64,000 bases of DNA from CAYORM01 sp964406375 (GCA_964406375.1 CAYORM010000001.1:78306-142305), one strand, 5' to 3'. Shown: positions 8,600 to 17,104, counted from the first letter of the stretch. A program made the numbers and translations. The notes: a model not told the origin generated them from the sequence alone.

Positions 8600-9442
8600 T
8601 CATCCGGCCGCCCGCTCCGCAGCGGCGGACCGGCTGATCTCACCGGTGATCATCATGACCACCTCCTCGGGGGTGGTCGCATCGACGGACCGGATACCGG
8701 TGACGCGGCCATGCCGCAGTACGACGACCCGGTCGGCGACCTGGAAAGCGTGCAGCATGTTGTGGGTGATCACGATCACCGCGATGCCCTGCTGCTTGAC
8801 ACGCTCGATCATGTCGAGGCCGCGGCGGGTCTGCTCGACACCGAGGGCGGCAAATGGCTCGTCGAGCAGCACCATCTTGCCGCCCCAATGGACGAAGCGT
8901 GCCAGTTCAATGGCCTGGCGCTGGCCGCCGGACAGGTTCTCGACCGGCACCCGTACGCCCGGCAGGCGCACCCCGACCTCGCGCATCACCCGCTCGGTCT
9001 CGGTCTGCATCTCGCGCTCGCGCAGGATGCGAAGGCCGAGAAAGTTGCGCACCTTCTCGCGGCCCATGAAGAAATTGGCGACGACGTCGACGTTCAGGCA
9101 CAGCGAGGGATCCTGATAAACCGTCTCGATGCCCTTGGCCTTGATCGCCGCCGGCCCCTCATCGCCGAGCGGGGCACCGTCGAACAGGATCTCGCCGGAG
9201 TCGGGCTGGTGGCTGCCCGAGATGATCTTGACCAGCGTCGACTTGCCCGCACCATTGTCGCCGAGCAGCGCGACCACCTCGCCGCGATGGACGTCGAAGC
9301 TGATGTCGCGCAGCGCCTGGATCGTCCCGAACCGCTTGGAGACGTTGCGGACACTGAGGAGCGGCGCGCCCCGCGGTGCTGCCTCGCTGGTCTCTGGCAC
9401 GGCCTTCTCCTCCCGAATTGTCGTCTGCTCCCCGACCTGCAT
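8600..9442 (-). CDS. Sugar-type ABC transporter ATP-binding protein, single domain
   Basis: A 280-residue protein with a single nucleotide-binding domain of the carbohydrate CUT2 class: Walker A GDNGAGKST, signature LSGGQRQAIELAR, Walker B MVLLDEPFAALG and switch H in VITHNMLHA. Most CUT2 importers use one polypeptide with two domains; here only one is encoded, as in FrcA-type systems, so it probably works as a homodimer. A GAGGA motif precedes the ATG at 9442, which is 10 bases after the PhyH stop. It forms an importer with the downstream binding protein and permease. Confidence 0.92.
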   Translation of the reverse strand: MQVGEQTTIREEKAVPETSEAAPRGAPLLSVRNVSKRFGTIQALRDISFDVHRGEVVALLGDNGAGKSTLVKIISGSHQPDSGEILFDGAPLGDEGPAAIKAKGIETVYQDPSLCLNVDVVANFFMGREKVRNFLGLRILREREMQTETERVMREVGVRLPGVRVPVENLSGGQRQAIELARFVHWGGKMVLLDEPFAALGVEQTRRGLDMIERVKQQGIAVIVITHNMLHAFQVADRVVVLRHGRVTGIRSVDATTPEEVVMMITGEISRSAAAERAAG

Positions 9443-9452
9443 TCCGCTGTCC

Positions 9453-10322
9453 TCAGTGAAGATTGACCGGCGACCGAACCCAGGGCGCGGGGTCTGCCGG
9501 CGTCGTCGGTCGCGGGACCAGGGGCGCCACCATGGTGCGCGCGGGCTCCGGCCACAGATCGGGGTAGGGCCGGTCGCCGTCGCCGGGATCGGTATCGACT
9601 TCGACCCGTCGGTAACAGGCGTGGATCCGCGCCTGGATCGGCGGCGGCAGCGAAGCGAAATCAGGGTGGTACCAGAGGGTCAGCAGCGTACGCTCGGCTG
9701 CCGACCGGTTTGGATAGGCTCCGTGCAGCAGGCGGGCATCGGCGATCACCAGATCACCGGGCTCGACTTCGACCGCGACCTCCGCCGCATGCGGCCTGAA
9801 GGCGGGATCGTCGGGCGCGGCGACCTGAGCCAGCGCCTCGGCATGCGCTTCCATCGCGTCATGCAGCGGATGGCGACGGCGATGGGAGCCGGGAATGACG
9901 CGCAGGCAGCCATTCTCCACGCTGGTCTTCGACAGATAGTAGAAGAGCGCGACCTGCGCGATCCGGCCGGTGTAGGAGATCGGCTCGCTCCAGCCCCACC
10001 AATCCTGGTGCCAGAACAGCGCCGGTCCCTGCGGCGGCTTGCTGATGACGTAGCCCGAGCTGAACCGCACATCGGCGAAGCCGAGCCCGGCCAGTGCCGC
10101 AAGGGCAGGCGGATAAGCGATCAGCTCGGCAAATTCGGGATGCTCGGCGATTGGGACGAGGCTGCCCTCCGAGCGGTATTTTTCGCGATGCTCCCGCCCC
10201 ACGGCTGCGAGCCGGTCCGCTGCCAGGACCCGCAGCCGCTCCAGCACGTCGCGCGCCAGCACCTGCGGGACGACGCAATAGCCGTCGGCCTCCAATTGCC
10301 AGCGCTTCTCTCGCAGCTCCAT
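9453..10322 (-). CDS. Phytanoyl-CoA dioxygenase (PhyH) family protein
   Basis: A 289-residue putative Fe(II)/2-oxoglutarate oxygenase. The facial triad is visible as HQD in FWHQDWWGW and the distal H in LLHGAYPNRS; a following arginine (AAERTLLTLWY region) would bind 2-oxoglutarate. NGCLRVIPGSHRRR is a typical PhyH segment. ATG 10322 is preceded by GGGGGAG; an upstream TTG at 10334 lacks this. It is the first gene of the operon and lies directly behind the regulatory region shared with the ROK gene. Family members hydroxylate lipids, ectoine, phosphonates and mitomycin-like compounds; the substrate here must be something the sugar-type importer brings in or a derivative of it. Confidence 0.88.
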   Translation of the reverse strand: MELREKRWQLEADGYCVVPQVLARDVLERLRVLAADRLAAVGREHREKYRSEGSLVPIAEHPEFAELIAYPPALAALAGLGFADVRFSSGYVISKPPQGPALFWHQDWWGWSEPISYTGRIAQVALFYYLSKTSVENGCLRVIPGSHRRRHPLHDAMEAHAEALAQVAAPDDPAFRPHAAEVAVEVEPGDLVIADARLLHGAYPNRSAAERTLLTLWYHPDFASLPPPIQARIHACYRRVEVDTDPGDGDRPYPDLWPEPARTMVAPLVPRPTTPADPAPWVRSPVNLH

Positions 10323-10424
10323 CCGCTCCCCCAAGTCGGTCGGCAGCTCACGGCCGGGACATCACCCGGCATGCGGAGGTCCCTGTACGCCTTTCCCCTC
10401 CGTCTGCTACTAATAAATCTGTCA

Positions 10425-10449
10425 AATGGGGTTAATGCAAGCCCCCATT
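10425..10449. promoter_or_regulatory. Candidate ROK-regulator operator (AATGGGG-N11-CCCCATT)
   Basis: A perfect inverted repeat with 7-bp arms, AATGGGG at 10425-10431 and CCCCATT at 10443-10449, sits in the only AT-rich part of the divergent gap between the PhyH operon (start 10322) and the ROK gene (start 10507). TAATAAAT just to its left (10411-10418) could be part of a promoter. The symmetry and position suggest the binding site of the ROK protein. Confidence 0.45.
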
Positions 10450-10506
10450 CTCAGCCAATGCCGGACCGGCCGCCAGGCATGGGAGGAGGGGGCGAGGAGG
10501 CGCCAC

Positions 10507-11715
10507 ATGGACTTGGCCGAGCCGGCCTTCCGCGGCGGTACCAATCTCGAGCATGCCCGCTCGCACAATCGTCGGGCCGTCATCGATGCCGTCCGCCGGG
10601 GCGGCGCGTTGTCCCGGGCACGGATTGCCCGGCTGACCGGGCTGGCGCCGCAGACCGTCTCGAATATCGTCGATGAGCTTCTGGCCGCCGGGATCCTGCG
10701 GGCCGATCCGCGCGTGCGGTCAGGGCGGGGCCAGCCGGCGATCCCGCTGCGCATCGACCCGACCGGCGGCTATGGCATCGGCGTCGAGCTGTCGCCGGCG
10801 CTGGCCACCGGCGCACTGGTCGACCTCGAAGGGCGGGTGGTGGCTCGCGCCGCACGGACGCTGCGCCGGGCGGAACCCGAACACGCGCTGCCGGTGGTCG
10901 AGGCCCTGCTCGGCGAACTGGGCGCGCGCATTCCCGCGGGGCGTGACCGGCTGCTTGGTCTCGGCCTCGCCGTGCCGGGCCCGTTCCCGGCCGACGGCTC
11001 GCCTACCACGCTGCGGGGCTGGGATGTGCCGCCCTCGACGGACACACTGTCCGCGCGCTTTGGCACCCCCGTCTTTCTTGAACACGATGCCGGTGCCGCG
11101 GCGATCGGCGAGCGGCATTACGGCATCGCCCGCGCACTCGACGATTTCGTCTATCTCTACGTCTCGACCGGCCTCGGCGCCGGTCTTTTCGTCGATGGCC
11201 GCCTCTACAAGGGCCGCATGGGCAATGCCGGCGAGGTCGGCCACATCTCCGTCGATCCGGAGGGTGAGCCCTGCAGCTGCGGCAATCGCGGCTGCCTCGA
11301 GCGCTACCTCTCCATCGACTCGGCGCATGAGCGCGTCGTGCCCGAGGTGGCGCTGCCGGAGGTGGGGGAGGCGCTCGAACGGCGCCTCGAGGCGGGTGAT
11401 GATGCAACCCGGAACTGGATCGCCGCGGCCGGTCGGGCGCTGCGCCGCGCCGTCACGACGATCGAGAACGTCTTCGATCCCGAGACGATCGTGATCGGCG
11501 GCACCATGCCTTCGGCGGTGCTGCGCGCGGCCGTCGAGGCTGCGGATCCCCTCGCACCCTCAGTCGCCGCCCGGCGTGACCGAACCGGTCCGCGGCTCAG
11601 CCTGGGGGGATGCGGACGCGACACGGCGGTCCTGGGTGCGGCCTGCCTGCCGATGTTCGAGCGCTTCACCCCCAGCTTCGATGCGCTGCTCAAGCGGCAT
11701 GGCTTGTCGGCCTGA
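10507..11715 (+). CDS. ROK-family transcriptional regulator (NagC/XylR type)
   Basis: A 402-residue repressor-type ROK protein. The N-terminal MarR-like winged helix has ALSRARIARLTGLAPQTVSNIVDELL as its helix-turn-helix region, followed by the wing GRGQPAIPL. The ROK domain has the zinc/ROK signature CSCGNRGCLE, sugar-site residues EHDAGAAAIGE and GNAGEVGH, and phosphate-loop VYLYVSTGLGAG. The ATG at 10507 is preceded by AGGAGG. It is divergent from the oxygenase/ABC operon and is followed by the GMC oxidoreductase, so it probably senses a sugar-like inducer for both units. Confidence 0.93.
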   Translation: MDLAEPAFRGGTNLEHARSHNRRAVIDAVRRGGALSRARIARLTGLAPQTVSNIVDELLAAGILRADPRVRSGRGQPAIPLRIDPTGGYGIGVELSPALATGALVDLEGRVVARAARTLRRAEPEHALPVVEALLGELGARIPAGRDRLLGLGLAVPGPFPADGSPTTLRGWDVPPSTDTLSARFGTPVFLEHDAGAAAIGERHYGIARALDDFVYLYVSTGLGAGLFVDGRLYKGRMGNAGEVGHISVDPEGEPCSCGNRGCLERYLSIDSAHERVVPEVALPEVGEALERRLEAGDDATRNWIAAAGRALRRAVTTIENVFDPETIVIGGTMPSAVLRAAVEAADPLAPSVAARRDRTGPRLSLGGCGRDTAVLGAACLPMFERFTPSFDALLKRHGLSA

Positions 11716-11786
11716 CACGGGTGTCTTGCATCCGGCCGCGCCGGCCGGTCCTATCCGGAAGAGCGAAAAAGATGGGGGAACCCGGC

Positions 11787-13442
11787 ATGCTGCGGCGCAT
11801 GCGATCGGCGGGTGCACGGCGGGAGGGCGACGGCGCAACGAGCGGTCGGTTCGACTGGATCATCGTCGGCGGCGGCTCGGCTGGCTGTGTTCTCGCCAAT
11901 CGGTTGTCGGCCGATCCGGCCCGCCGCGTCCTGCTGGTCGAGGCGGGAGGCCGCGACACCTATCCCTGGATCCACATCCCGGTCGGCTATCTCTTCACGC
12001 TCGGCAATCCGCGCACGGACTGGTGCTTTCGCACCGAGCCGCAGCGCCGGCTCGGCGGCCGGGCGATTGGCTATCCGCGCGGCCGGGTGCTGGGCGGATG
12101 CAGCGCGATCAACGGCATGATCTACATGCGGGGCCAGGCGGCCGATTACGACCATTGGCGGCAGCTCGGCGCGGTCGGCTGGGGCTGGGATGATGTGCTG
12201 CCCTTCTTCATCCGCTCCGAGGATGAGGAACGCGGCGCCGATCCGTTCCATGGGGCGGGGGGCGAATGGCGGGTGGAGTCGATGCGCCTGTCCTGGGAGA
12301 TCCTCAACGCCTTCCGGGAGGCCGCCGCCGCATGCGGCATCCCGCCGATCGAGGATTTCAACCGCGGCGACAATGAGGGGTGCGGCTATTTCCGTGTCAA
12401 CCAGTGGCGCGGCGTGCGCTGGACGACCGCCAAGGCCTTCCTGCGTCCCGCCCTGCGGCGGCCCAATCTCGCCGTGGTGACCGGCGCCGTCGTCCATGCG
12501 ATCACGGTAGCCGAGGGGCGCGCGACCGGCATCCTCTTCGAGCGTGATGGCCGTCTGGAGCGGGCGGAGGCGGCAGGGGAAGTGGTGCTCGCGGCCGGCG
12601 CCATCGGCTCGCCGCACCTTCTCGAGCGTTCGGGCATCGGCGATGCCGACCGCCTCGCCGCGCTCGGGATAACGCCGCTCGTCGACAGGCCGGCAGTCGG
12701 CGAGAACCTACAGGACCATCTGCAGATCAGGCTGGCCTTCCGCGTCAGCGGCACGCGAACACTGAACGAGATGTCACACAGCCTGGCAGCGAAGGCCGGG
12801 ATGGTGCTGCGCTATGCCGTCGCCCGGCGCGGCCCGCTGACCATGGCCCCGAGCCAGCTCGGCGCCTTTGCCCGCTCCGATCCGGCGCGGGCGACGGCCG
12901 ATCTCGAATGGCACATCCAGCCGCTGACCACAGACCGGCTGGGTGAACCGCTTCATCGCTGGCCGGGCATCACCGCCTCTGTCTGTCATCTCCGGCCGGA
13001 GAGCCGCGGCTCTGTCCATGCCCGCAGTGCCGATGCGCGCACGGCGCCGGCGATCGATCCGAACTATCTCGACGCCGAAGGCGACCGGCAGACAGCGCTC
13101 GCTGCCGTCCGGCTCACCCGGCGGATCTGCGCCGCGCCGCCGCTCGCGCGCTACCGGCCCGAGGAGTTCGCCCCCGGCCCGGGCACGGAGAGTGACGCTG
13201 AGCTGCTCGAAGGGATCGGGCGGGTCGCGACGACGATCTTCCATCCGGTCGGCACCTGCCGGATGGGATCCGATCCCGAGGCGGTTGTGGATCCGCGGCT
13301 GCGCGTTCTCGGCATCGACGGACTCAGGGTGGCGGACGCCTCGATCATGCCGCGCATCACCTCGGGCAATACGGCCGCGCCGACCATCATGATCGCCGAG
13401 AAGGCCGCCGCGATGATCCTCGAGGACGCGCGCGGCCGCTGA
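11787..13442 (+). CDS. GMC-family FAD-dependent oxidoreductase (choline dehydrogenase-like)
   Basis: A flavoprotein of about 551 residues. The FAD loop is IIVGGGSAGCVLANRLS, followed by GMC signature 1 near YPRGRVLGGCSAINGM and signature 2 near LAAGAIGSPHLLERSG. The C-terminal active site has H in FHPVGTCRMG and N in SGNTAAP. GGGGGA stands 6 bases before the ATG at 11787; an ATG at 11772 in the same frame is also possible. It lies 71 bases after the ROK gene on the same strand. The family oxidises primary or secondary alcohols (choline, polyols, sugars); context suggests an alcohol derived from the neighbouring importer's substrate. Confidence 0.9.
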   Translation: MLRRMRSAGARREGDGATSGRFDWIIVGGGSAGCVLANRLSADPARRVLLVEAGGRDTYPWIHIPVGYLFTLGNPRTDWCFRTEPQRRLGGRAIGYPRGRVLGGCSAINGMIYMRGQAADYDHWRQLGAVGWGWDDVLPFFIRSEDEERGADPFHGAGGEWRVESMRLSWEILNAFREAAAACGIPPIEDFNRGDNEGCGYFRVNQWRGVRWTTAKAFLRPALRRPNLAVVTGAVVHAITVAEGRATGILFERDGRLERAEAAGEVVLAAGAIGSPHLLERSGIGDADRLAALGITPLVDRPAVGENLQDHLQIRLAFRVSGTRTLNEMSHSLAAKAGMVLRYAVARRGPLTMAPSQLGAFARSDPARATADLEWHIQPLTTDRLGEPLHRWPGITASVCHLRPESRGSVHARSADARTAPAIDPNYLDAEGDRQTALAAVRLTRRICAAPPLARYRPEEFAPGPGTESDAELLEGIGRVATTIFHPVGTCRMGSDPEAVVDPRLRVLGIDGLRVADASIMPRITSGNTAAPTIMIAEKAAAMILEDARGR

Positions 13443-13447
13443 AGGGC

Positions 13448-13960
13448 TCAGGCGGCAGGTGGCATCCCGTCGACAGGGATGCCGGCATAGAGGGCAACCG
13501 TCTCGCGCAGCAGCCCGCCCGCAACCGGCTTGAAGAGATAGGCGGCATAGCCGGCGCGCCGGGCGCCGCTCAGAATGCCCGGGTCGAGCGAGGCGGAGAC
13601 GCCAATCACGGTCAACCGACCCGCCTCGATCTCCGCCTGCGCGCGCTTGGCGGTTTCAAGCCCGCCCAGCCCGGGCATCTCGGTGTCCAGCAGCATCACG
13701 GTCGGGCGAAAATCCCGCAGGCGTTCCAGTGCGTCGAGCCCGTCCACCGCTTCGGCGATGGGCAGCCCGAGCCGGTCTAGATGCAGGCGGTGGAGCGCCC
13801 GTGTCATCGGGTCGTCATCGACCATCAGAAGACGCGGGATCGCAGACAGAGTCGTCGATTCGGGGGAACGCCAGAACAGGCCTAGCCCTTCACGTTCGGC
13901 TGATCCGATCAGCCCTCCTGCAAGACCCCCGACGATCCGGCTCTCCGGCGATGCCAGCAT
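13448..13960 (-). CDS. Single-domain response regulator (CheY-like receiver)
   Basis: A 170-residue protein with an N-terminal extension of about 40 residues and one receiver domain: acidic pair in VDDDPMTR, phospho-acceptor D in LLDTEMPG, conserved S in GVSAS and K in LFKPVAGG. There is no output domain. I start at 13960 because GGAGG stands 7 bases upstream; the ATG at 13993 has no ribosome site. An AT-rich stretch (13991-14016) lies upstream and may hold a promoter. It ends 5 bases from the convergent GMC gene, and no cognate kinase is adjacent, so its partner must be encoded elsewhere. Confidence 0.85.
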   Translation of the reverse strand: MLASPESRIVGGLAGGLIGSAEREGLGLFWRSPESTTLSAIPRLLMVDDDPMTRALHRLHLDRLGLPIAEAVDGLDALERLRDFRPTVMLLDTEMPGLGGLETAKRAQAEIEAGRLTVIGVSASLDPGILSGARRAGYAAYLFKPVAGGLLRETVALYAGIPVDGMPPAA

Positions 13961-14054
13961 CCGTCGCCTCCACTGTACCCCGTTAGAGGGCATATAGTAG
14001 GCATTTTATCTATATGGCGCCACCCATAATCGACCGGATCGAAGCCGGGGCAGC

Positions 14055-14852
14055 TCATCCGAGCAACAGGCTGTCGTCGGCGAGTTCGGCGCCGCCGCGC
14101 ACCCGGGAGAAGAGGGCGAGAAGGTCCGGCACGTCGAGCTTCGCACGCTCTTCGCCCTGCACGTCGAAGGCGACGCGCCCTTCATGCAGCATCACCGTGC
14201 GCTCGCCGTGATCGAGCGCGTGCCGCATCGAATGGGTGACCATCAGCGTCGTCAGCTGATGCTCCTGGACGATGCGGTTGGTCAGCGACAGCACGAAGGC
14301 GGCCGTCCGCGGATCGAGCGCCGCGGTATGCTCGTCGAGCAACAGAATGCGCATGCCTGACAGCGTCGCCATCAGCAGGCTGACCGCCTGCCGCTGACCG
14401 CCGGAGAGCAGGCCCATGCTGTCGCCCAGCCGATTCTCAAGGCCGAGACCAAGCTCGGCCAGCCGATCGCGGAACTGCCGCCGGCGCCTGCCGTCGAGCG
14501 AGGCGCCGAGGCCGCGCCGCGCGCCCCGCCGCAGCGCAAGCGCCAAGTTTTCCTCGATCGACAGGGCCTCGCAGGTCCCGGCCATCGGATCCTGGAAAAC
14601 GCGGGCGACGAAGGCGGCGCGGCGCGGCGCCGACCATCGCGTCACATCCATGCCGTCGATCTCGACGCGGCCGCGATCCGGCTGGACATCGCCGGACAGG
14701 ACATTGAGCAGCGTCGATTTGCCGGCGCCGTTGGATCCGATGACGGTGACGAAGCTGCCGGTTGGCACGTCGAGCGACAGGCCGCGCAGCGCCTTCGTCT
14801 CGAGCGGTGTACCCCGCCCGAAGACGACCTCGGCATCGACGACACGGATCAC
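14055..14852 (-). CDS. ABC transporter ATP-binding protein, TrpY-like family
   Basis: A 265-residue ATPase: Walker A GSNGAGKST, signature LLSGGQRQ, Walker B ILLLDEHTAALDP and switch H in MVTHSMRHA. The DEH in place of the usual DEP after Walker B and the VFQDPMAGT Q-loop are typical of the importer family that works with ABC_sub_bind (PF04392-type) binding proteins. It overlaps the upstream permease by 4 bases. The three genes at 14.1-16.9 kb form one importer; some relatives are linked to tryptophan or other amino acids, but the ligand here is not clear. Confidence 0.9.
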   Translation of the reverse strand: MIRVVDAEVVFGRGTPLETKALRGLSLDVPTGSFVTVIGSNGAGKSTLLNVLSGDVQPDRGRVEIDGMDVTRWSAPRRAAFVARVFQDPMAGTCEALSIEENLALALRRGARRGLGASLDGRRRRQFRDRLAELGLGLENRLGDSMGLLSGGQRQAVSLLMATLSGMRILLLDEHTAALDPRTAAFVLSLTNRIVQEHQLTTLMVTHSMRHALDHGERTVMLHEGRVAFDVQGEERAKLDVPDLLALFSRVRGGAELADDSLLLG

Positions 14853-15745
14853 GACGCACCTCGCCGGAGGCTGCGGACATGGCCGCGCAGCTTCGGGAGC
14901 ACGAGCGCGATCCCGACCAGCACCGCCGTGACGAGGTTGAGGTCTGAAGCCTCAAGGCCGAGCGCATCTGTATTGAGTGCGGCCGCGATCGCGATCCGGT
15001 AGATGATCGAGCCGGCGATGCAGGCAAAGATCATCACGAACATCAGCCGCGACCGGAACAGCGTCTCGCCGAGGATGACGGCGGCGAGGCCGACGACGAT
15101 CGTGCCGGTGCCCGTTGTCACATCGGCGAAGCCCGCCGTCTGCGCGAACATCGCACCGCCCAGCGCGACGAGGCCGTTGGACATCGCCATGCCGACCTGG
15201 ATCAGCCGACGGGTCTCGATGCCCTGCGCCCGCGCCATCCGCGGATTGGCCCCGGTGGCCCGCATCGCCAGCCCGTAATCAGAGACAAGGAAGCGCCACA
15301 GCGCGAGGCCGGCGAGGATCGCAACGACCCCGACCACCAGTGGCTTGAGGTAGACGCGCGAGATGTCGAGGCCGGCGAACAGCGTGATGACCGTCTCCTG
15401 GTTGAGGAGCGGCACGTTCGGGCGACCCATGATGCGCAGATTCACCGAGAACAGCGCGATCATCGTCAGGATGCTGGCCAGCAGATGCAGGATGCCGAAG
15501 CGCACGTTCAGCCATGCGGTGACCAGCCCGGCGAAGGCACCCGCCAGCACGGCGACCAGTGTCGCCGAGACAGGGTCCCAGCCGGATACGATCAGGGTCG
15601 CGGAGACGGCGGCCCCGAGCGGGAAGCTGCCATCGACCGTCAGGTCGGGAAATTGAAGGACGCGGAAAGACAGGAACACGCCGAGCGCGACGAGCGCAAA
15701 GACGAACCCCATCTCGACCGCGCCCAGAAGGGCGATCTGACTCAT
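14849..15745 (-). CDS. ABC transporter permease, ABC_sub_bind-associated
   Basis: A 298-residue permease with about eight hydrophobic segments. LQFPDLTVDGSFPLGAA near residue 35, ATGANPRMARAQGI in the cytoplasmic loop and ALGGAMFAQTAGFADV are characteristic of the branched-chain-permease-like subunits that pair with PF04392 binding proteins. It lies downstream of the binding-protein gene across an intrinsic-terminator-like hairpin, so it is probably expressed less than that gene. Confidence 0.9.
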   Translation of the reverse strand: MSQIALLGAVEMGFVFALVALGVFLSFRVLQFPDLTVDGSFPLGAAVSATLIVSGWDPVSATLVAVLAGAFAGLVTAWLNVRFGILHLLASILTMIALFSVNLRIMGRPNVPLLNQETVITLFAGLDISRVYLKPLVVGVVAILAGLALWRFLVSDYGLAMRATGANPRMARAQGIETRRLIQVGMAMSNGLVALGGAMFAQTAGFADVTTGTGTIVVGLAAVILGETLFRSRLMFVMIFACIAGSIIYRIAIAAALNTDALGLEASDLNLVTAVLVGIALVLPKLRGHVRSLRRGAS

Positions 15746-15804
15746 TTAGCCGCCGGAGGACGGGAAACCGGCCCTCCCATACCGTCCGAAAACGAAGATC
15801 GCCA

Positions 15805-15845
15805 CATAAAAAGGAAAATGCCGGCGGTGCGGTACCGCCGGCATT
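15805..15845 (-). terminator. Intrinsic terminator / attenuator between binding-protein and permease genes
   Basis: Arms AATGCCGGCGGT (15817-15828) and ACCGCCGGCATT (15834-15845) pair over 12 bp with a 5-base loop. On the minus strand the stem is followed by TTTTCCTTTTT. Both elements of an intrinsic terminator are present. Because the permease and ATPase lie downstream in the same direction, partial read-through would give an excess of binding protein. Confidence 0.8.
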
Positions 15846-15882
15846 CGCCTCCGAACGGCGGAAACGCCGCTGTGTTTCGTGC

Positions 15883-16872
15883 TTACTCCACGACCGTATG
15901 GGCGCGCTCGAGGATCCCCTCGGGCAACGCCACGCCCATCGCGTCGGCGGCGGCCGGGTTGACGAACAGATCGGAGCCCGAGGCGACGGCGACCGGGATC
16001 GAGCCCGGATCCGTCCCGTTCAGCACGTCGAGGACGATCGCGCCCGTCTGCAGGCCGATCTGATAGTAGTCGAAGCCGACCGAAGCGACGGCGCCCCGCA
16101 CCACGCTGTCGGTGTCGCCCGAGAACACCGGCAGCTGGTTGTCGATGCCGATCTGCAGCACGACCTCGAGCGCCGATACGATCGTGTTGTCGGTCGGCAC
16201 GTAGATCGCATCGACCTTGCCGATCAGGCTCTGTGCGGCCGCCTGGACGTCGGCCGACCGTGTCGCCGGCGCCTCGACGATCTCAAAACCATGCTCGCCG
16301 GCCATCGCCTTCAGCGCCGAGACGAGGGTGACCGCATTCGCCTCGCCCGGATTATAGGGCACGCCGAGCGTCTCGGCTTCCGGCAGGAACTCGCGAATCA
16401 GATCGAGGTGATCGGCCAGCGGCGACATGTCCGACAGGCCGGTGACATTGCCGCCCGGCTCGTTGAGATCGGTGACGATATTCGCGCCGAGCGGGTCGGT
16501 AACGGCGGTGAAGACGATCGGGATCTCGGTCGTCGCCGCGACCGCAGCCTGGGCCGAGGGGGTGGCGATGGCGACGATCACATCGGGCGCCTCACCCGCG
16601 AATTTCTGGGCGATCTGGGCCGCGGTGGCGGGGTTGCCCTGCGCGCTCTCATACTGGAAGGTCAAGGTCTCGCCCTCGACATAGCCGGCCTCCTCGAGAG
16701 CGGCCTTCACGCCGTCGCGGGCGGCATCGAGCGCCGGATGCTCGACGATCGCGGTCACCGCGACGGTGACGGGTTCGAGCGCCGTTCCCTCCTGGGCCGC
16801 GGCCCCTCCGGCGGCGCCAGCGGCCATGGCCATCGCCAGGAGGCTGATGGCGGCGACGCGCGTGACCTGCAT
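15883..16872 (-). CDS. ABC transporter substrate-binding protein (ABC_sub_bind family)
   Basis: A 329-residue periplasmic protein with a signal peptide (MQVTRVAAISLLAMA..., cleavage near GGAAAQ-EGTA). The fold is that of TrpX-like binding proteins: GVKAALEEAGYVEG, ATPSAQAAVAAT, IPIVFTAVTDPLGA, YVPTDNTIVSALE and GAVASVGFDYYQIG. The ATG at 16872 is preceded by GGGGAGGA. Upstream of the ribosome site is an exact 15-bp tandem repeat. It heads the binding protein-permease-ATPase operon. Confidence 0.92.
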   Translation of the reverse strand: MQVTRVAAISLLAMAMAAGAAGGAAAQEGTALEPVTVAVTAIVEHPALDAARDGVKAALEEAGYVEGETLTFQYESAQGNPATAAQIAQKFAGEAPDVIVAIATPSAQAAVAATTEIPIVFTAVTDPLGANIVTDLNEPGGNVTGLSDMSPLADHLDLIREFLPEAETLGVPYNPGEANAVTLVSALKAMAGEHGFEIVEAPATRSADVQAAAQSLIGKVDAIYVPTDNTIVSALEVVLQIGIDNQLPVFSGDTDSVVRGAVASVGFDYYQIGLQTGAIVLDVLNGTDPGSIPVAVASGSDLFVNPAAADAMGVALPEGILERAHTVVE

Positions 16873-16886
16873 GTCTGGTCCTCCCC

Positions 16887-16916
16887 TCAGTAACTGCTGA
16901 ATCAGTAACTGCTGAA
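16887..16916. repeat. Exact 15-bp tandem duplication in 5' leader
   Basis: TCAGTAACTGCTGAA occurs twice head to tail (16887-16901 and 16902-16916). Each copy contains CAGTAACTG, which is nearly palindromic. It lies just upstream of the ribosome site of the binding-protein gene at 16872, so it could be a duplicated regulatory half-site or a simple slippage product. Confidence 0.7.
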
Positions 16917-17068
16917 ACTGTCGATCGAGGCCGCGACGGCGACCGCGCGGCGGTTCTGGCGGCATTAGCGCAACCGCCCCCCATCGCGTCAAGCAAACCC
17001 GCCGCGGACCATCCGCCGTCGCGCAAACCGGTAACCGCCATCGCCGCATGCGCGAAATCGGAGTGCAG

Positions 17069-17087
17069 GGCGCCCCGTGCGGGCGCC
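17069..17087 (+). other. Leader hairpin upstream of membrane-protein gene
   Basis: GGCGCCC (17069-17075) and GGGCGCC (17081-17087) form a 7-bp stem with a 5-base loop, ending a few bases before the GGGGAGAGG ribosome site of the gene at 17105. It could modulate translation initiation. Confidence 0.4.
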
Positions 17088-17104
17088 GTCAGGGGAGAGG
17101 GACC

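Noticed and set aside
13961..13993. ATG at 13993 as start of the receiver protein.
   Set aside because: It has no ribosome-binding sequence, while GGAGG is properly spaced before the ATG at 13960.
16887..16916. CRISPR or larger repeat array.
   Set aside because: Only two 15-bp copies with no spacer; no other regularly spaced repeats or cas genes were seen in the window.
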